NCBI RefSeq assembly: GCF_000003605.2
Contig: NW_003155243.1
Location: 192,973 to 206,162 of the forward strand
DNA: 13,190 nucleotides
Direction: 5' to 3'
Origin: Saccoglossus kowalevskii
Taxonomy: Eukaryota > Hemichordata > Enteropneusta > Harrimaniidae
Position numbers and translations under genes: made by a program. Positions 1 to 9,186 of this stretch are shown one piece after another (the first letter of the stretch is position 1; each line of letters starts with the position of its first letter). The notes beneath the pieces are model-generated. The model saw only the letters and a list, made by a program, of their open reading frames with translations, ran no database searches and had not been told where the DNA came from.

Positions 1-189
1 TTTAAAAAGTTCCGTTCAGTCGTTCTTTCAAGTTTTTGTCGCATAATTTCGTACGCCATTTTTTGTTTCCCATTGAGCTATCAATCTATCGCAATGATTC
101 GTTATTATACACTAGGCCGCGTACCTCTTATTCAAGCGGGAAATTGCGTGAAATTATGAAAGATTGAAATGAGAGGTTACTCGAAGAAG
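1..189. other. Unassigned sequence at left edge
   Basis: AT-rich sequence with scattered CpG. I see no open frame, RNA gene or repeat copy elsewhere in the window. Confidence 0.5.
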
Positions 190-430
190 ACGATTGAGGG
201 CGTGATTTCGGCTCCGATAGTTGGGCCCCGATGCGTTTACACGTTCGGAGCCATGCCGGGACTCAACCCTATCGGAGTTCAACCCCGACGGTTTAGTGGA
301 GCCGAACTTGGCTCGAGCCGAACGCGTTCACACGGCCATTTTTGCTGGCTCGAGCCGGCTCGAGCCTTTGGGCTCCGATAAAATGCTGTCGTGCGAACGT
401 AGCAATAGTCGACAGCGGAGCTAAAAATGT
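190..430. repeat. CpG-rich block with repeated palindromes
   Basis: Seen: the perfect palindrome GGCTCGAGCC occurs at 310-319, 347-356 and 357-366, the last two back to back. GGCTCCGATA occurs at 210-219 and 371-380, with its partial inverse TATCGGAG at 270-277. GCGTTTACACG and GCGTTCACACG are also repeated (about 232 and 324). The block is much richer in GC and CpG than its surroundings. It looks like a fragment of a repeat family; no ends, target duplication or coding function could be assigned. Confidence 0.5.
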
Positions 431-479
431 ATTTAACAGAGCTCAAACTAAGCCAGTAATACATTCCTTGTATTCAAAT

Positions 480-617
480 TTTTATCTTTTTTTTTTTTTT
501 TTTATGCCTTTTTGTTCCCTTACTCTTTATGTGGTTATTTTTCTTTTACTAATATCTGATTTGTAACCCTTTTCATCCCCTCCGGGGGATGTTGTGTGTT
601 AATAAATAAATAAACAC
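480..617 (+). mobile_element. LINE-like 3' tail with stem-loop and A-rich end
   Basis: Seen: a T-rich run (487-503), then a perfect stem CATCCCC-TCCG-GGGGATG (574-591), then TTAATAAATAAATAAA. Known: many animal non-LTR retrotransposons end in a short 3' hairpin followed by a simple A-rich tail. The assignment is inferred from that layout only, since no reverse transcriptase sequence is left upstream. Confidence 0.3.
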
Positions 618-764
618 ACTTTTCGAATATTATAAAATTCACACCCCCTATTCAAAAGTGCTAGCTACGGGCCTGAATACATTCAATTTGGCTTGATTTT
701 GGATGTCGGTAAAACGACGTGTTTAAAAGAGATCTATGTGTCACATATAGTGTTGTCATCACGA

Positions 765-2395
765 AAACAATTACGGTCTTCAACGTGATCACACCTCGAC
801 AACGCCGAGGTGTTAATCATGCCATGGATTCAACTAGCTCACTCAATAAAAATGTATACGCTACAGTGAAACAATGTTATATACGAACACTGTTGCGTCA
901 CTCTCATCTCGCCAAGGGAATGAGTCAATTTATTTATTTCTGTAGCTCCATGATTAGACTTGTCTGGTCAGTTACGGGGCACTTTTGTTTACGAGGCGTC
1001 CGTTTTGCTACGTCATATGGGTCAAATTGCGTGAATATATAATTAATTAAACATGGCTGCTTCACGTCTCCATTTAGTTTTTGTAAGATGGAACTAGTTT
1101 CGGTTCGTTAGATTGAACTAGTTTTAGTTCGTACCACTGCTATTTTCTTTCTCAATGGAGTGTTTTGCTGCACCCGTAATTGTTGTATAAATCCCGTACA
1201 TTTTACCCCGCAATACCCTCACCCCGTACTCGCTATAATTTACCACCACCCTCCATACTGGCTACATTTTATCCCTCGTTCTCGCTAAATTACCTCCATG
1301 TACTCGCTAAATTACCACCCATACTCACTACAAATATCACACGTACTCACTACAAATATCACACGTACTCGCTATTTTCTGAAAAGCGCTGTCACCATGT
1401 AAGCAATTACGGTCTTCAACGTGATCACACCTCGAAGCCGAGGCGTTAATCATGCCATAAATTCAACTAGCTTACTCAATAAAAATGTTCACTACATTGA
1501 AACAATGTTATATTTAGACAAAAATGTTATTATGAACACTGTTGCGTCACGTCCCCATTTAGTTTTTTTGAGATGGATCTAGTTTCAGTTCGTACCACTG
1601 CTATTTTCTTTCTCAATGGAGTGTTTTGCTGCACCCGTAATTGTTGTATAAATCCCGTACATTTTACCCCGCAATACCCCCACCCCTACTCGCTATATTT
1701 TACCACCACCCTCCATACTGGCTACATTTTATCACTCGTTCTCGCTAAATTACCACCCGTACTCATTACGAATACCATCCGTACTGGCTACAAATATCAC
1801 ACGTACTCACTACAAATATCACACGTACTCGCTATTTTCTGAAAAGCGCTGTCACCATGTAAACAATTACGCTCTTCAACGTGATCACACCTCGAAGCCG
1901 AGGCGTTAATCATGCCATAGATTCAACTAGCTTACTCAACAAAAATGTTCACTACGGTAAAACAATGTTATATACGGGGCACTGTTGTTTACGAGGCGTC
2001 CGTTTTGCTACGTCATATGGGTCAAATTGCGTGAATATATAATTAATTTAACATGGCTGCTTCACGTCCCCATTTAGTTTTCGTAAGGTGGAACTAGTTT
2101 CGGTTCGTTAGATTGAACTAGTTTCAGTTCGTACCACTGCTATTTTCTTTCTCAATTGAGTGTTTTGCTGCACCCGTAATTGTTGTATAAATCCCGTACA
2201 TTTTACCCCGCAATACCCTCACCCCGTACTCGCTATATTTTACCACCACCCTCCATACTGGCTACATTTTATCCCTCGCTCTTGCTAAATTACCTCCATA
2301 TACTGCTAAATTACCACCCGTACTTGCTACAAATATCACCTGTACTCGCTACAAATGTCGCCCGTACTCGCTATTTTCTGAAAAGTACGACCCGT
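765..2395. repeat. Three tandem copies of a complex 0.46-0.64-kb unit
   Basis: Seen: the landmark CAATTACGGTCTTCAACGTG (or one-base variant) starts copies at about 765, 1401 and 1861, giving units of 636, 460 and about 535 bases. Each copy holds a small hairpin CCTCG...CGAGG, a CATGCCATRGATTCAACTAG block, a TTCGTACCACTGCTATTTTC block, TGTTGTATAAATCCCGTAC, and then a nested minisatellite. A GTTTACGAGGCGTCCGTTTT to ACATGGCTGC block is present in copies 1 and 3 only, and copy 1 has an extra ~90-base segment near 895-970. The short open frames (~90-107 codons) in it are not conserved in reading frame among copies and are not called genes. Confidence 0.9.
1195..1375. repeat. Nested ~22-bp minisatellite, copy 1
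   Basis: Degenerate tandem units around CCCGTACTCGCTACAAATATCA, each with the core GTACTCGCTA or a close variant (CATACTGGCTA, GTTCTCGCTA). Equivalent nested arrays lie near 1665-1840 and 2205-2375 in the other two copies of the larger unit, with different numbers of units. Confidence 0.8.
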
Positions 2396-2469
2396 ACTTT
2401 TCACCAGTACTTGGCTCATTTTGGTACATTTATATATATGCAGTCGGTGATAACTGGTACTGTCAGGGA

Positions 2470-4080
2470 AAATGTCTTGTAGTTAATGAGGAATTAATGT
2501 GTAGTATGACTTCCAGTAATCCCTTGCCAGCACATGGTATAATGCTGCACTATCACAACATGCATGGGAGTTAAATTTCTCAGATCATGTATCTTGTCTG
2601 TAACGTATACAAAGCTGATTGTCTCCAGAATCCATCTGGAAATTGTGGTACAACTCGCTGACAATTGCTGTTTCCCTTTGTGTGGCTTGTGAAAATCTGA
2701 GCCCGAGTACACCGCTAATGCTAGCTCCTGGTATTGCATTGTGCACAGGGTCTGCTGTCACCCACGGTTCGTCAGGTCTTGGTTCCTGGGGCGGGGGGTC
2801 AGTTCAGCCTGCTAAATTATCAGTGAAAGAAGGAATTTGTAACTCACTGTATCTCCCGTCAAAGCGGCCAGTAATAATGTTGTGCAAGTGACGCTCATTG
2901 TAGCTTGTAGTCCCTGGCTGAAGACAATCCAACACTAATGACAAGAACCAGCATGCAAGACAGCCCCTTGAACAGTGTTTAATGACGTCTTCCTAGTGAT
3001 GCTTTTATCCAAACTAACAAAAACACTTTACGTTTCCTACCATGGATGTTGCTGCCAGTGGCTGTCGTATAACGAGGTAGTACTATCTCAGATGGACTGG
3101 ACAGGAGCATAGTGTTTAACAGTCCCTCTGAAAAAAACCCTTATGGTGATCTGAACGTGAATATAGATTGTATGTGTATTAGCAGGAATTCTCTGGAGAT
3201 GCAGACATGTTATATCGGGGTACTGACAGCAGTCCAGAGCCACCGGGTAGTCTCCTCGGCTAGTCAATTAGTAGTGTTCAGAAGAGTGGTGTCTACCCTC
3301 GACTTCACAGGAGTGGCACTATCAATGTCATTTAGTGTCAGTAGTTTTTGAGTGCTGTTTAAATCAGTGGAAATGAAGGAAACATTTCAGAGGGTCATAT
3401 GCCTTTAACTCTTTCCAGTTGATGTGTTTGGCTAACCACCTGCAGAAGATTGTGTGTTCATGTGGCCCAAGGAGCCAGAGCATCTACTGATGTGTTGTCA
3501 TTGGCTGACAAAACTAGCTATGTCCACCCTGACTCTGTTGTGGTGTTAAACCGAGAAATGGAATACACCTGCCCACATTGACTACAAACACCTACAATCC
3601 CAGGAATGCAAGTACAAGTGTTCGTCTATAGTCGCCCTTGGTTGATAGTGGAAAAATATGTATAGATATACCAAGATGGCCAGCCAAGATGGGGGGTTAA
3701 AACCGTGGAAACACAAGCAGTGCTGAGCAGAAGCCAACAACTACTTAAACTAGTATGCCATTCCTCCTGCCACAAACCTCAACAGAGGTTGGCTAGCTGG
3801 TTGCATTTTGAACGTGTTTGACATACTGTCGAATAGCTCTTGCAGTAACCATTTCCCCTTTTGCTAGTAGAAATATCTCTGCAAGTTTGATCCTTGCTTT
3901 CACCGGGTCCATTGACAATGTACCAAATTTACTCAATTAACCCCAAAATGGATTACAGAATCAGCCAACACATCACAAGCAGCAGATGAACAGACAGGTT
4001 TTGCACCACAGAAAATTGAATATCATCATCAAAGGGCTCAATGGCCTGCATAATTTGACTGCTAGACTCGATCCAGTTGC
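2470..4080 (-). pseudogene. Degraded DIRS-type retrotransposon (RT/RNase H tail and tyrosine recombinase)
   Basis: Seen on the minus strand, in order but with many stops and frame changes. At ~3950-3840 there is FWG, then LSKFGTLSMDPVKARIKLAE and MVTARAIRQYV, like the end of DIRS reverse transcriptase and the connection to RNase H. At ~3610-3590 there is CIPGIVGV followed by CGQV. At 3527-3465 there are VDIASFVSQ and SVDALAPW, like the DIRS vDLFA...VDAL..W block. At ~3250 there is DYPVALD. At ~3080 there is LPRYTTATG. At 2700-2610 there are HKPHKGK and TTISRWILETISFVY, and at ~2521-2470 DYWKSYYTLIPH, stop, LQDI, like the C-terminal half of the tyrosine recombinase. The stop falls where this family has its Tyr-Leu-(R/Q)-Asp motif. 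Order RT, RNase H, recombinase fits DIRS elements. Individual matches are weak; the collinear set is the argument. The element is dead. Confidence 0.5.
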
Positions 4081-4085
4081 AAAAC

Positions 4086-4706
4086 AGATTCACAGTCAAT
4101 TCGTCCCAATTCACTTTCGTTCCAACACATTCGTCCCACAAGTCGATTCGTCCCAATTCACATTCGTCCCACGAGTCGATTCGTCACAATTCACATTCGT
4201 CCATTTTTTAATTTTTTGGTCAGCATTACGATCTTGAACAGGGTCAATTTCTATGCCAACTGTTACTGACACGCTAACTAATAACTCAACGTTGCGTGAA
4301 CGGTGTATTTGTATTTATTTATTAACTAAAACTCTACGTTGCGTGTACGGTGTATTTGTATTTATTAACTAATAACTTGTACGTTGAATGTCCGGTGTAT
4401 TTGTATTTATTAACTAATAACTTGTACGGTGTATTTGTATTTATTAACTAATAACTCAGCATTGTACGCAAGGTGTATTTGTATATAACGTCGGCAAAAA
4501 CAAAATGGCGTAACGAACAATTACGCATGCCAGTGTGCGTGAACAGTTAGTTGTTTGGATTTGTTTGCGCTTATTTGGCGAGTTAGTAGTGGGCTAACCT
4601 TAAATCTGACGAATCGACTTTGGGACAAATCAACTTGTGGGACGAATCGACTTTGGGACGAATTGACTTGGGACGAATGTGATTTGGGACGAATCGACCG
4701 TCCCCC
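4086..4706. mobile_element. Foldback-like element with minisatellite inverted arms
   Basis: Seen: a left arm (about 4095-4202) is made of seven ~16-base units of the type GTCGATTCGTCCCAA / TTCACATTCGTCCCA. A right arm (about 4608-4699) is made of six units of the same sequence in reverse complement. They are separated by about 400 bases that include a second tandem repeat. A 7-mer GCAAAAC occurs at 4079-4085 and 4707-4713 and could be a target duplication, though a further copy at 4722 weakens this. Inverted arms made of short tandem repeats are the classic look of foldback elements. No transposase is coded. The open frames rich in S, Q, F, V here are repeat artefacts. Confidence 0.6.
4275..4487. 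repeat. ~45-bp tandem repeat, five copies, in the foldback core
   Basis: Seen: copies begin at about 4275, 4322, 4365, 4410 and 4444, each TTAACTAATAACT, then a variable ACGTTGCGTG part, then ACGGTGTATTTGTATTTA. The fourth copy lacks about 11 bases of the variable middle. The array is within the loop between the inverted arms, so it is probably part of the same element. Confidence 0.85.
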
Positions 4707-4713
4707 GCAAAAC

Positions 4714-6187
4714 CACGCATGGCAAAACACTAGCCTGGAGATGATCAGCAATGACGACTTCTCCAAATTGTTCGAGTCCAGCCTAATCCACAATTACACC
4801 GATACCTCGCCTATTTTGCAGAAATCAACATATGTTTAATCACCTGATAACCGATAATGCTGAGGTTATATACACACCTTCTACATAAACAGACGATAAA
4901 CAAAGCCACTGTGGTTGGTTGAGTTTTTCCTTCTCAGACAACATGATGACTCTTTATGCATCAGAATTTGGGAAAACACTCACAACCGCAGGAATGACAC
5001 ACAGGATGTAGATCATCATTACACAGACATTATTGACTGGCATCGTCGGCTATTTTGTTGGAACTTTTGTTTTCTCCTGTCGAATCAGGTGTGTCAGCCA
5101 TCTTAGTCAAGGAACTTCCTACAGATTTTGTCACTGAATGGGTTGATGAGCTGACAAGCGCAGCATCCTAACAGCTATATTAATTGTTCAAGTGAGAAAA
5201 CTGACAATTTTTCAATTACCAATAATCCCTGGAGGTTCACCTGGTGGGTGATACCATTATTATTTATTCCAGCGGTCAAATTGCAGGTAGTATGACCCAC
5301 TTGATATTGTCCAATTTAAATATCTAACAAGTGGTTGCAAATGGTGTGATGCCATAAACATTTGAGTATATTTTCTATGATTCACAGTGATGTTTAAAAT
5401 ATACTGGGATAATATGCAAAGCCTTACATGGCACAATCGAGATCGAGTTACAGACATGACAGAATACCTAATTGTAGTGCTGTGCTGCCATGTGATAATT
5501 GCTAACAATTCAAAAAATCCAAAGCTAATAAAAGCATTTCAAAGGAAATATTTTTTCAGTCTAGAGTGATGTTGATTGATATTTTTTTTTGTTAGTATTA
5601 GTTAGATACAGATGTACATACATTGGTATAACTCAACCTCCACAATGTGTGCTTTGCATATATGAGAGTTAATCGTAATGGTGCCAGCAGGAATCTTTGA
5701 CAGGATGACAAACTGACTGCATGTGCATATCATGATGAAAAATTACAAAGGTTGAAGTGCTCGTCTAGACATGTCTGAAACATATAAACAAAGGGCAAAA
5801 CCATATAAATAAAATTGCCACTAATAATCATATCAAATCTGAAGAAAATTGATCAATGTTTGTCCGAAAAAAAATTTGATGAAGAAGTCAGTTGCTTTTA
5901 TTCAGAATATGGAAAGAACAGAATGTACATCAGAAACTCAGCATGATCAACCAGCATACTAAATTTGAAAAAAAAATGGATATTATATAAAGAAAGAAAT
6001 GGGAAAGCAATGAAACAGATTTTTCAACATTTTTAATGACTAAAAAAGCTGCAATTGGTCAATAATCTGATACGATTGGATGCTTTGATCATGTCCGATA
6101 TGCCAAAATACCTAAAAAAATCAGCAATCTTTGATTGAATGATAACATTTTTGCATGTGCATGCCATTACATACTTTGTCAAAAAAC
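4714..6187. other. Stretch without a convincing gene
   Basis: AT-rich sequence between the foldback element and the 20-bp minisatellite. Only short open frames are present. The only segment that reads at all like protein is a possible plus-strand terminal exon at 5089-5171 (KELPTDFVTEWVDELTSAAS, then TAA), preceded by a pyrimidine-rich tract and CAG and followed by AATAAA at 5527. I do not recognise it and do not call it a gene. From 5580 to 6130 there is nothing beyond A- and T-rich runs. Confidence 0.5.
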
Positions 6188-7052
6188 AGGTCTTCTACCT
6201 CTGCCAGTAATCTTCTACCTTCACCAGTCATCTTCTACCTCCATCAAGCATCTTATACCTCCATCAGGCATCTTCGACATCCGCCTGGCATCTTCGACAT
6301 CTGCCAGGCACCTTCTACCTCCGCCAGGCATCTTCTACCTCCGCCAGGCATCTTCCACCTCTGCCAGGCATCTTCCACCTCTGCCAGGCATCTTCCACCT
6401 CTGCCAGGCATCTTCTACCTCCACCAGGCATTATCTATCTCTACCAGGTATCTCCTACATCCGCCAGGCATCTTCAACCTCCACCAGTCATCTTCTACCA
6501 ACACCAGTCATCTTCTACCAACACCAGTCATCTTCTACCTCCATCAGGCATCTTCTACCTCCATCAGGCATCTTCTACATCCGCCTGGCATCTTCAACAT
6601 CTGCCAAGCACCTTCTACCCCCGCCAGGCACCTTCTACCCCCGCCAGGCATCTTCTACCTTCGCCAGGCATCTTCTACCTCCGCCAGGCATCTTCTACCT
6701 CCGCCAGGCATTTTCTACCTTCACCAGTCATCTTTTACCTTCACCAGTCATCTTCTACCTCTATCAGGCATCTTCTACCTCCATCAGGCATCTTCTACAT
6801 CCGCCTGGCATCTTCAACATCTGCCAGGCACCTTCTACCTCCGCCAGGCATCTTCTACTTCTGCCAGTCATCTTCTACCTCCACCAGGCATTATCAATCT
6901 CTACCAGGCATCTCCTACATCCGCCAGGCATCTCCTACATCCGCCAGGCATCTTCTACTTCTGCCAGTCATCTTCTACCTCCACCAGGCATCTTCTACCT
7001 CTGCCAGTCATCTTCTACCTATGCCAGTCATCTTCTACCTATGCCAGGTACT
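6188..7052. repeat. 20-bp minisatellite, about 43 copies, with higher-order structure
   Basis: Seen: a head-to-tail array of a 20-base unit close to CATCTTCTACCTCCGCCAGG, pyrimidine-rich on the plus strand. Variants of the last eight bases (CCATCAGG, CCGCCTGG, CTGCCAGG, TCACCAGT and others) recur in the same order, so the array has larger blocks: the CCGCCTGGCA variant sits at 6281, 6581 and 6801. Because 20 is not a multiple of 3 and the unit has no stop on the plus strand, overlapping plus frames are open over the array and spell the same 20-residue cycle (like SSTSARHLLPPPGIFYLRQA). These open frames are a property of the repeat and I do not call them a gene. The array lies 3' of MOCS1. 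Confidence 0.95.
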
Positions 7053-7730
7053 TTCTGGGTTTTTATTAATAAACAATGTATATGTAACGAAGTTACTTTT
7101 GGTAATGTCACACTATTTTACTTATATAATGGATAATTGTGTTAAGCTGGCTGCTTGGTGAACATTTTTTCTACAGATCTCAGACAAGCATACCACATAT
7201 TGTCAGGTCACCATGATATCTATACATGAATATTCTAATAAAGATTATGTTGATTCATAACAGAGAAATTTAAACTTAAATACAATTCTGTAAATACATT
7301 TACACGATGCAGCACCATGTTTATTTTGCACTCTGTGAGGTGATGAAATTTGAAGAGTATTTGTATGCAAACTGACTCTGCCTGCGTTTATATATTCCAG
7401 GTCAGCTGGATAAACATGGTAATACTGAATTTTGTTATTTTGGAAATGTATATTCAGAAGAAGTGCAAATAAACTAAAAAATGCATTAATTTATTTAAAT
7501 ATATCTCATTTTTAGCAGTCCCACCTCACATTTATGTAAATGCATGCGGTTGCACATATCTAAAATTCATTTAAAAATATAAATTATAATATATAAAATA
7601 AAACTGACATTACTCCCATAAAATGTAAAATAAACTACCACTTTGAATGAATAATGAGACACTGCAAATGATAGTAAAATTCAAAATTAAATTATTGGTT
7701 AGTTCATATATAACTAAAAACAATGTAGAT
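7053..7730. other. MOCS1 3' UTR and downstream flank
   Basis: AT-rich sequence from the end of the minisatellite to the MOCS1 stop codon. It includes the probable 3' UTR (about 7480-7730) and several possible minus-strand AATAAA signals. No other feature is seen. Confidence 0.6.
7490..7495 (-). terminator. Candidate polyadenylation signal of MOCS1
   Basis: On the minus strand this is AATAAA, the first canonical signal met after the MoaC stop codon, and would give a 3' UTR of about 240-260 bases. Further AATAAA hexamers occur at 7320-7325 and 7062-7067, so longer ends are possible. Position and hexamer are the only evidence. Confidence 0.5.
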
Positions 7731-8353
7731 TCAGGTGTGATGATAGTCTCCTCTTTGTCCACCTGTTTTACTGAGTAATTTGATATCTGAAATTAGCATT
7801 TTATGTGTGACCGCTTTGCACATATCATATACTGTAAGAGCTGCAATGGAAACAGCAGTTAACGCTTCCATTTCTACACCAGTTTTCCCTGAATTACTTA
7901 CAGTAGCTTTGATATTAACCCTGTGTTCATTTGTATCTAACTCTAACTCAACAACTACCTTATTAATGTTTATGTTATGACACAAAGGTATCAAATTGGA
8001 TGTATTTTTAGCAGCCATGATGCCAGCGATTTGAGCAGTGCTCAGTACGTCCCCTTTTTTCATTTTATTTTCACTGACGAGTTTGAATGCTTCAGCTCCA
8101 AGAAAAACTTGTCCAACAGCAACAGCAGTTCTGTTAGTGATCGCTTTGTTGCCTACATCCACCATTTTGGCTTTACCAGCCTCATCAATATGAGTTAGTG
8201 AAGGTTTCGCATCCTTGGTGCTATAGAGCCTTGGATACCCAGTTAGAGTCATATTTCTGGCATTAATAGCAAGTCCAGTCAAGATTGTATTAGGTCCATG
8301 AATTCTTAAATGTCTTTCATTGTTGATTTTCAAATCATACACTAAATTATTAC
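7731..8353 (-). CDS. MOCS1: MOCS1 terminal exon: linker plus complete MoaC/MOCS1B domain
   Basis: Seen: a pyrimidine-rich acceptor TTTTTTCTTTTTTAG precedes the exon, whose first two bases GT complete a Gly codon from the previous exon. It codes 206 further residues to a TGA at 7731-7733. Residues ~2-51 are a basic linker (GNNLVYDLKINNERHLRIHG onward, including RLYST). From SLTHIDEAGKAKMVDVG to the end is MoaC, about 155 residues, the usual length. Active-site landmarks are present: GDVLSTAQIAGIMAAK, IPLCH (about 126), GKTGVEMEALT with both glutamates (161, 163) and YDMCKAV with Asp177 and Lys180. The end is LLSKTGGQRGDY. MoaC turns 3',8-cyclo-7,8-dihydro-GTP, the MoaA product, into cyclic pyranopterin monophosphate. 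The frame stays open about 75 codons upstream of the acceptor, but that part has no family similarity and is intron. No frameshift or missing catalytic residue is seen. Confidence 0.96.
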
Positions 8354-8625
8354 CTAAAAAAGAAAAAAGCCAAGGATATATCCTTTTTAGCAACTGTAAT
8401 ATGATATCACAACATGTCAATTTTTGCAATAATCCAAGTGATTGAAAGTTGGTGGTATTTCTAATTGTGATACTAAACAAAGAATGATAAATAATAAATA
8501 CCGTATTTGCTATAAAGGAAGGGCATCTCCAAAATAGGTGTATGGAAGACAAAAAGTTACACACATAATTCAAACTCAAATATTAAATACTTTCCAAAAT
8601 GAAAATTATAATTTACTTTTTTATC

Positions 8626-8776
8626 TTAAAGCGAGAGGGTAGTCACCTGCGTACACGTGGGAATTGAGTCCCAAGTGGCGATAACAATGCAAAGGCTCAT
8701 GGGTAAATGCTTGTTTGTAAACAATGACACGCTATGGCCATCGGACCATGCGCAGGTGACGCCTCTCTTGCTTTAA
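8626..8776. mobile_element. TTAA-flanked MITE (piggyBac-like), inside MOCS1 intron
   Basis: Seen: TTAA at 8626-8629 and again at 8773-8776 flank a 143-bp segment whose ends are imperfect inverted repeats of 22 bases. The left end reads AGCGAGAGGGTAGTCACCTG and the right end, reversed and complemented, AGCAAGAGAGGCGTCACCTG, both followed by CG. The segment has no coding capacity and is richer in GC than its surroundings. Known: a TTAA target duplication is the signature of piggyBac-type transposases. The assignment to a non-autonomous piggyBac-like family is inferred from that alone; no transposase is present. Confidence 0.75.
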
Positions 8777-9186
8777 TTAGTAGAGATGAGCAAAAAACAG
8801 AAAATCATGTACGTCTAAGATACGAACCATGTACATGGCATGCCCAGATTACAGTTAGTTTTGCTATCTGCCTGATTACCAAAGAGACCAAACAATGAAA
8901 TGAGATGCTAAATAGAGTTTTACTTGCAAACATGCTGAACATTTCAGTGGTTCAAGCTATGCACATATCACGGTATTTACTATGGGATAGGTTGCATTAA
9001 AGTCAAAATTATAAAAACAGAAATTGCCAGGAAATGAACAAATATTAAATACATTATTAATCAGGTTGGTACTTTTCATGAAGAAGTTAACAAGTCAATA
9101 GAGAATGTAACTTCAGCTGTAATCAACATAAATCTAAAATGTACCAAATCTTAGCAATACATACTTCAGTCGAAAGTGAAGAGATT

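Noticed and set aside
719-1842. Short plus-strand open frames of 89-107 codons
   Set aside because: They lie in the tandem repeat and their frames are not conserved between copies.
4770-4790. TTGTTCGAGTCCAGC, resembling a tRNA T-arm
   Set aside because: No matching acceptor stem, D-arm or anticodon arm could be drawn around it.
4521-4839. Overlapping open frames on both strands rich in S, Q, F and V or in T, N and W
   Set aside because: Mostly translations of the inverted ATTCGTCCCA-type repeats. The 3' remainder (MISNDDFSKLFESS and on) has no recognisable family.
6188-7052. CRISPR-like regular repeat
   Set aside because: The 20-bp units are directly adjacent with no unique spacers, and the context is an animal genome.
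6135-7136. 333-codon and overlapping 304-codon plus-strand open frames
   Set aside because: Both are produced by the stop-free 20-bp minisatellite and encode the same periodic peptide in different frames. No non-repeat domain or splice context supports a gene.
7780-8198. Plus-strand open frames opposite the MoaC exon
   Set aside because: Antisense shadows of the conserved MoaC coding sequence.
8355-8579. Upstream part of the 282-codon minus-strand frame containing MoaC
   Set aside because: It has no MoaC or MOCS1 similarity and lies before a strong acceptor. The protein joins perfectly to the upstream exon at 8353, so this is intron read-through.
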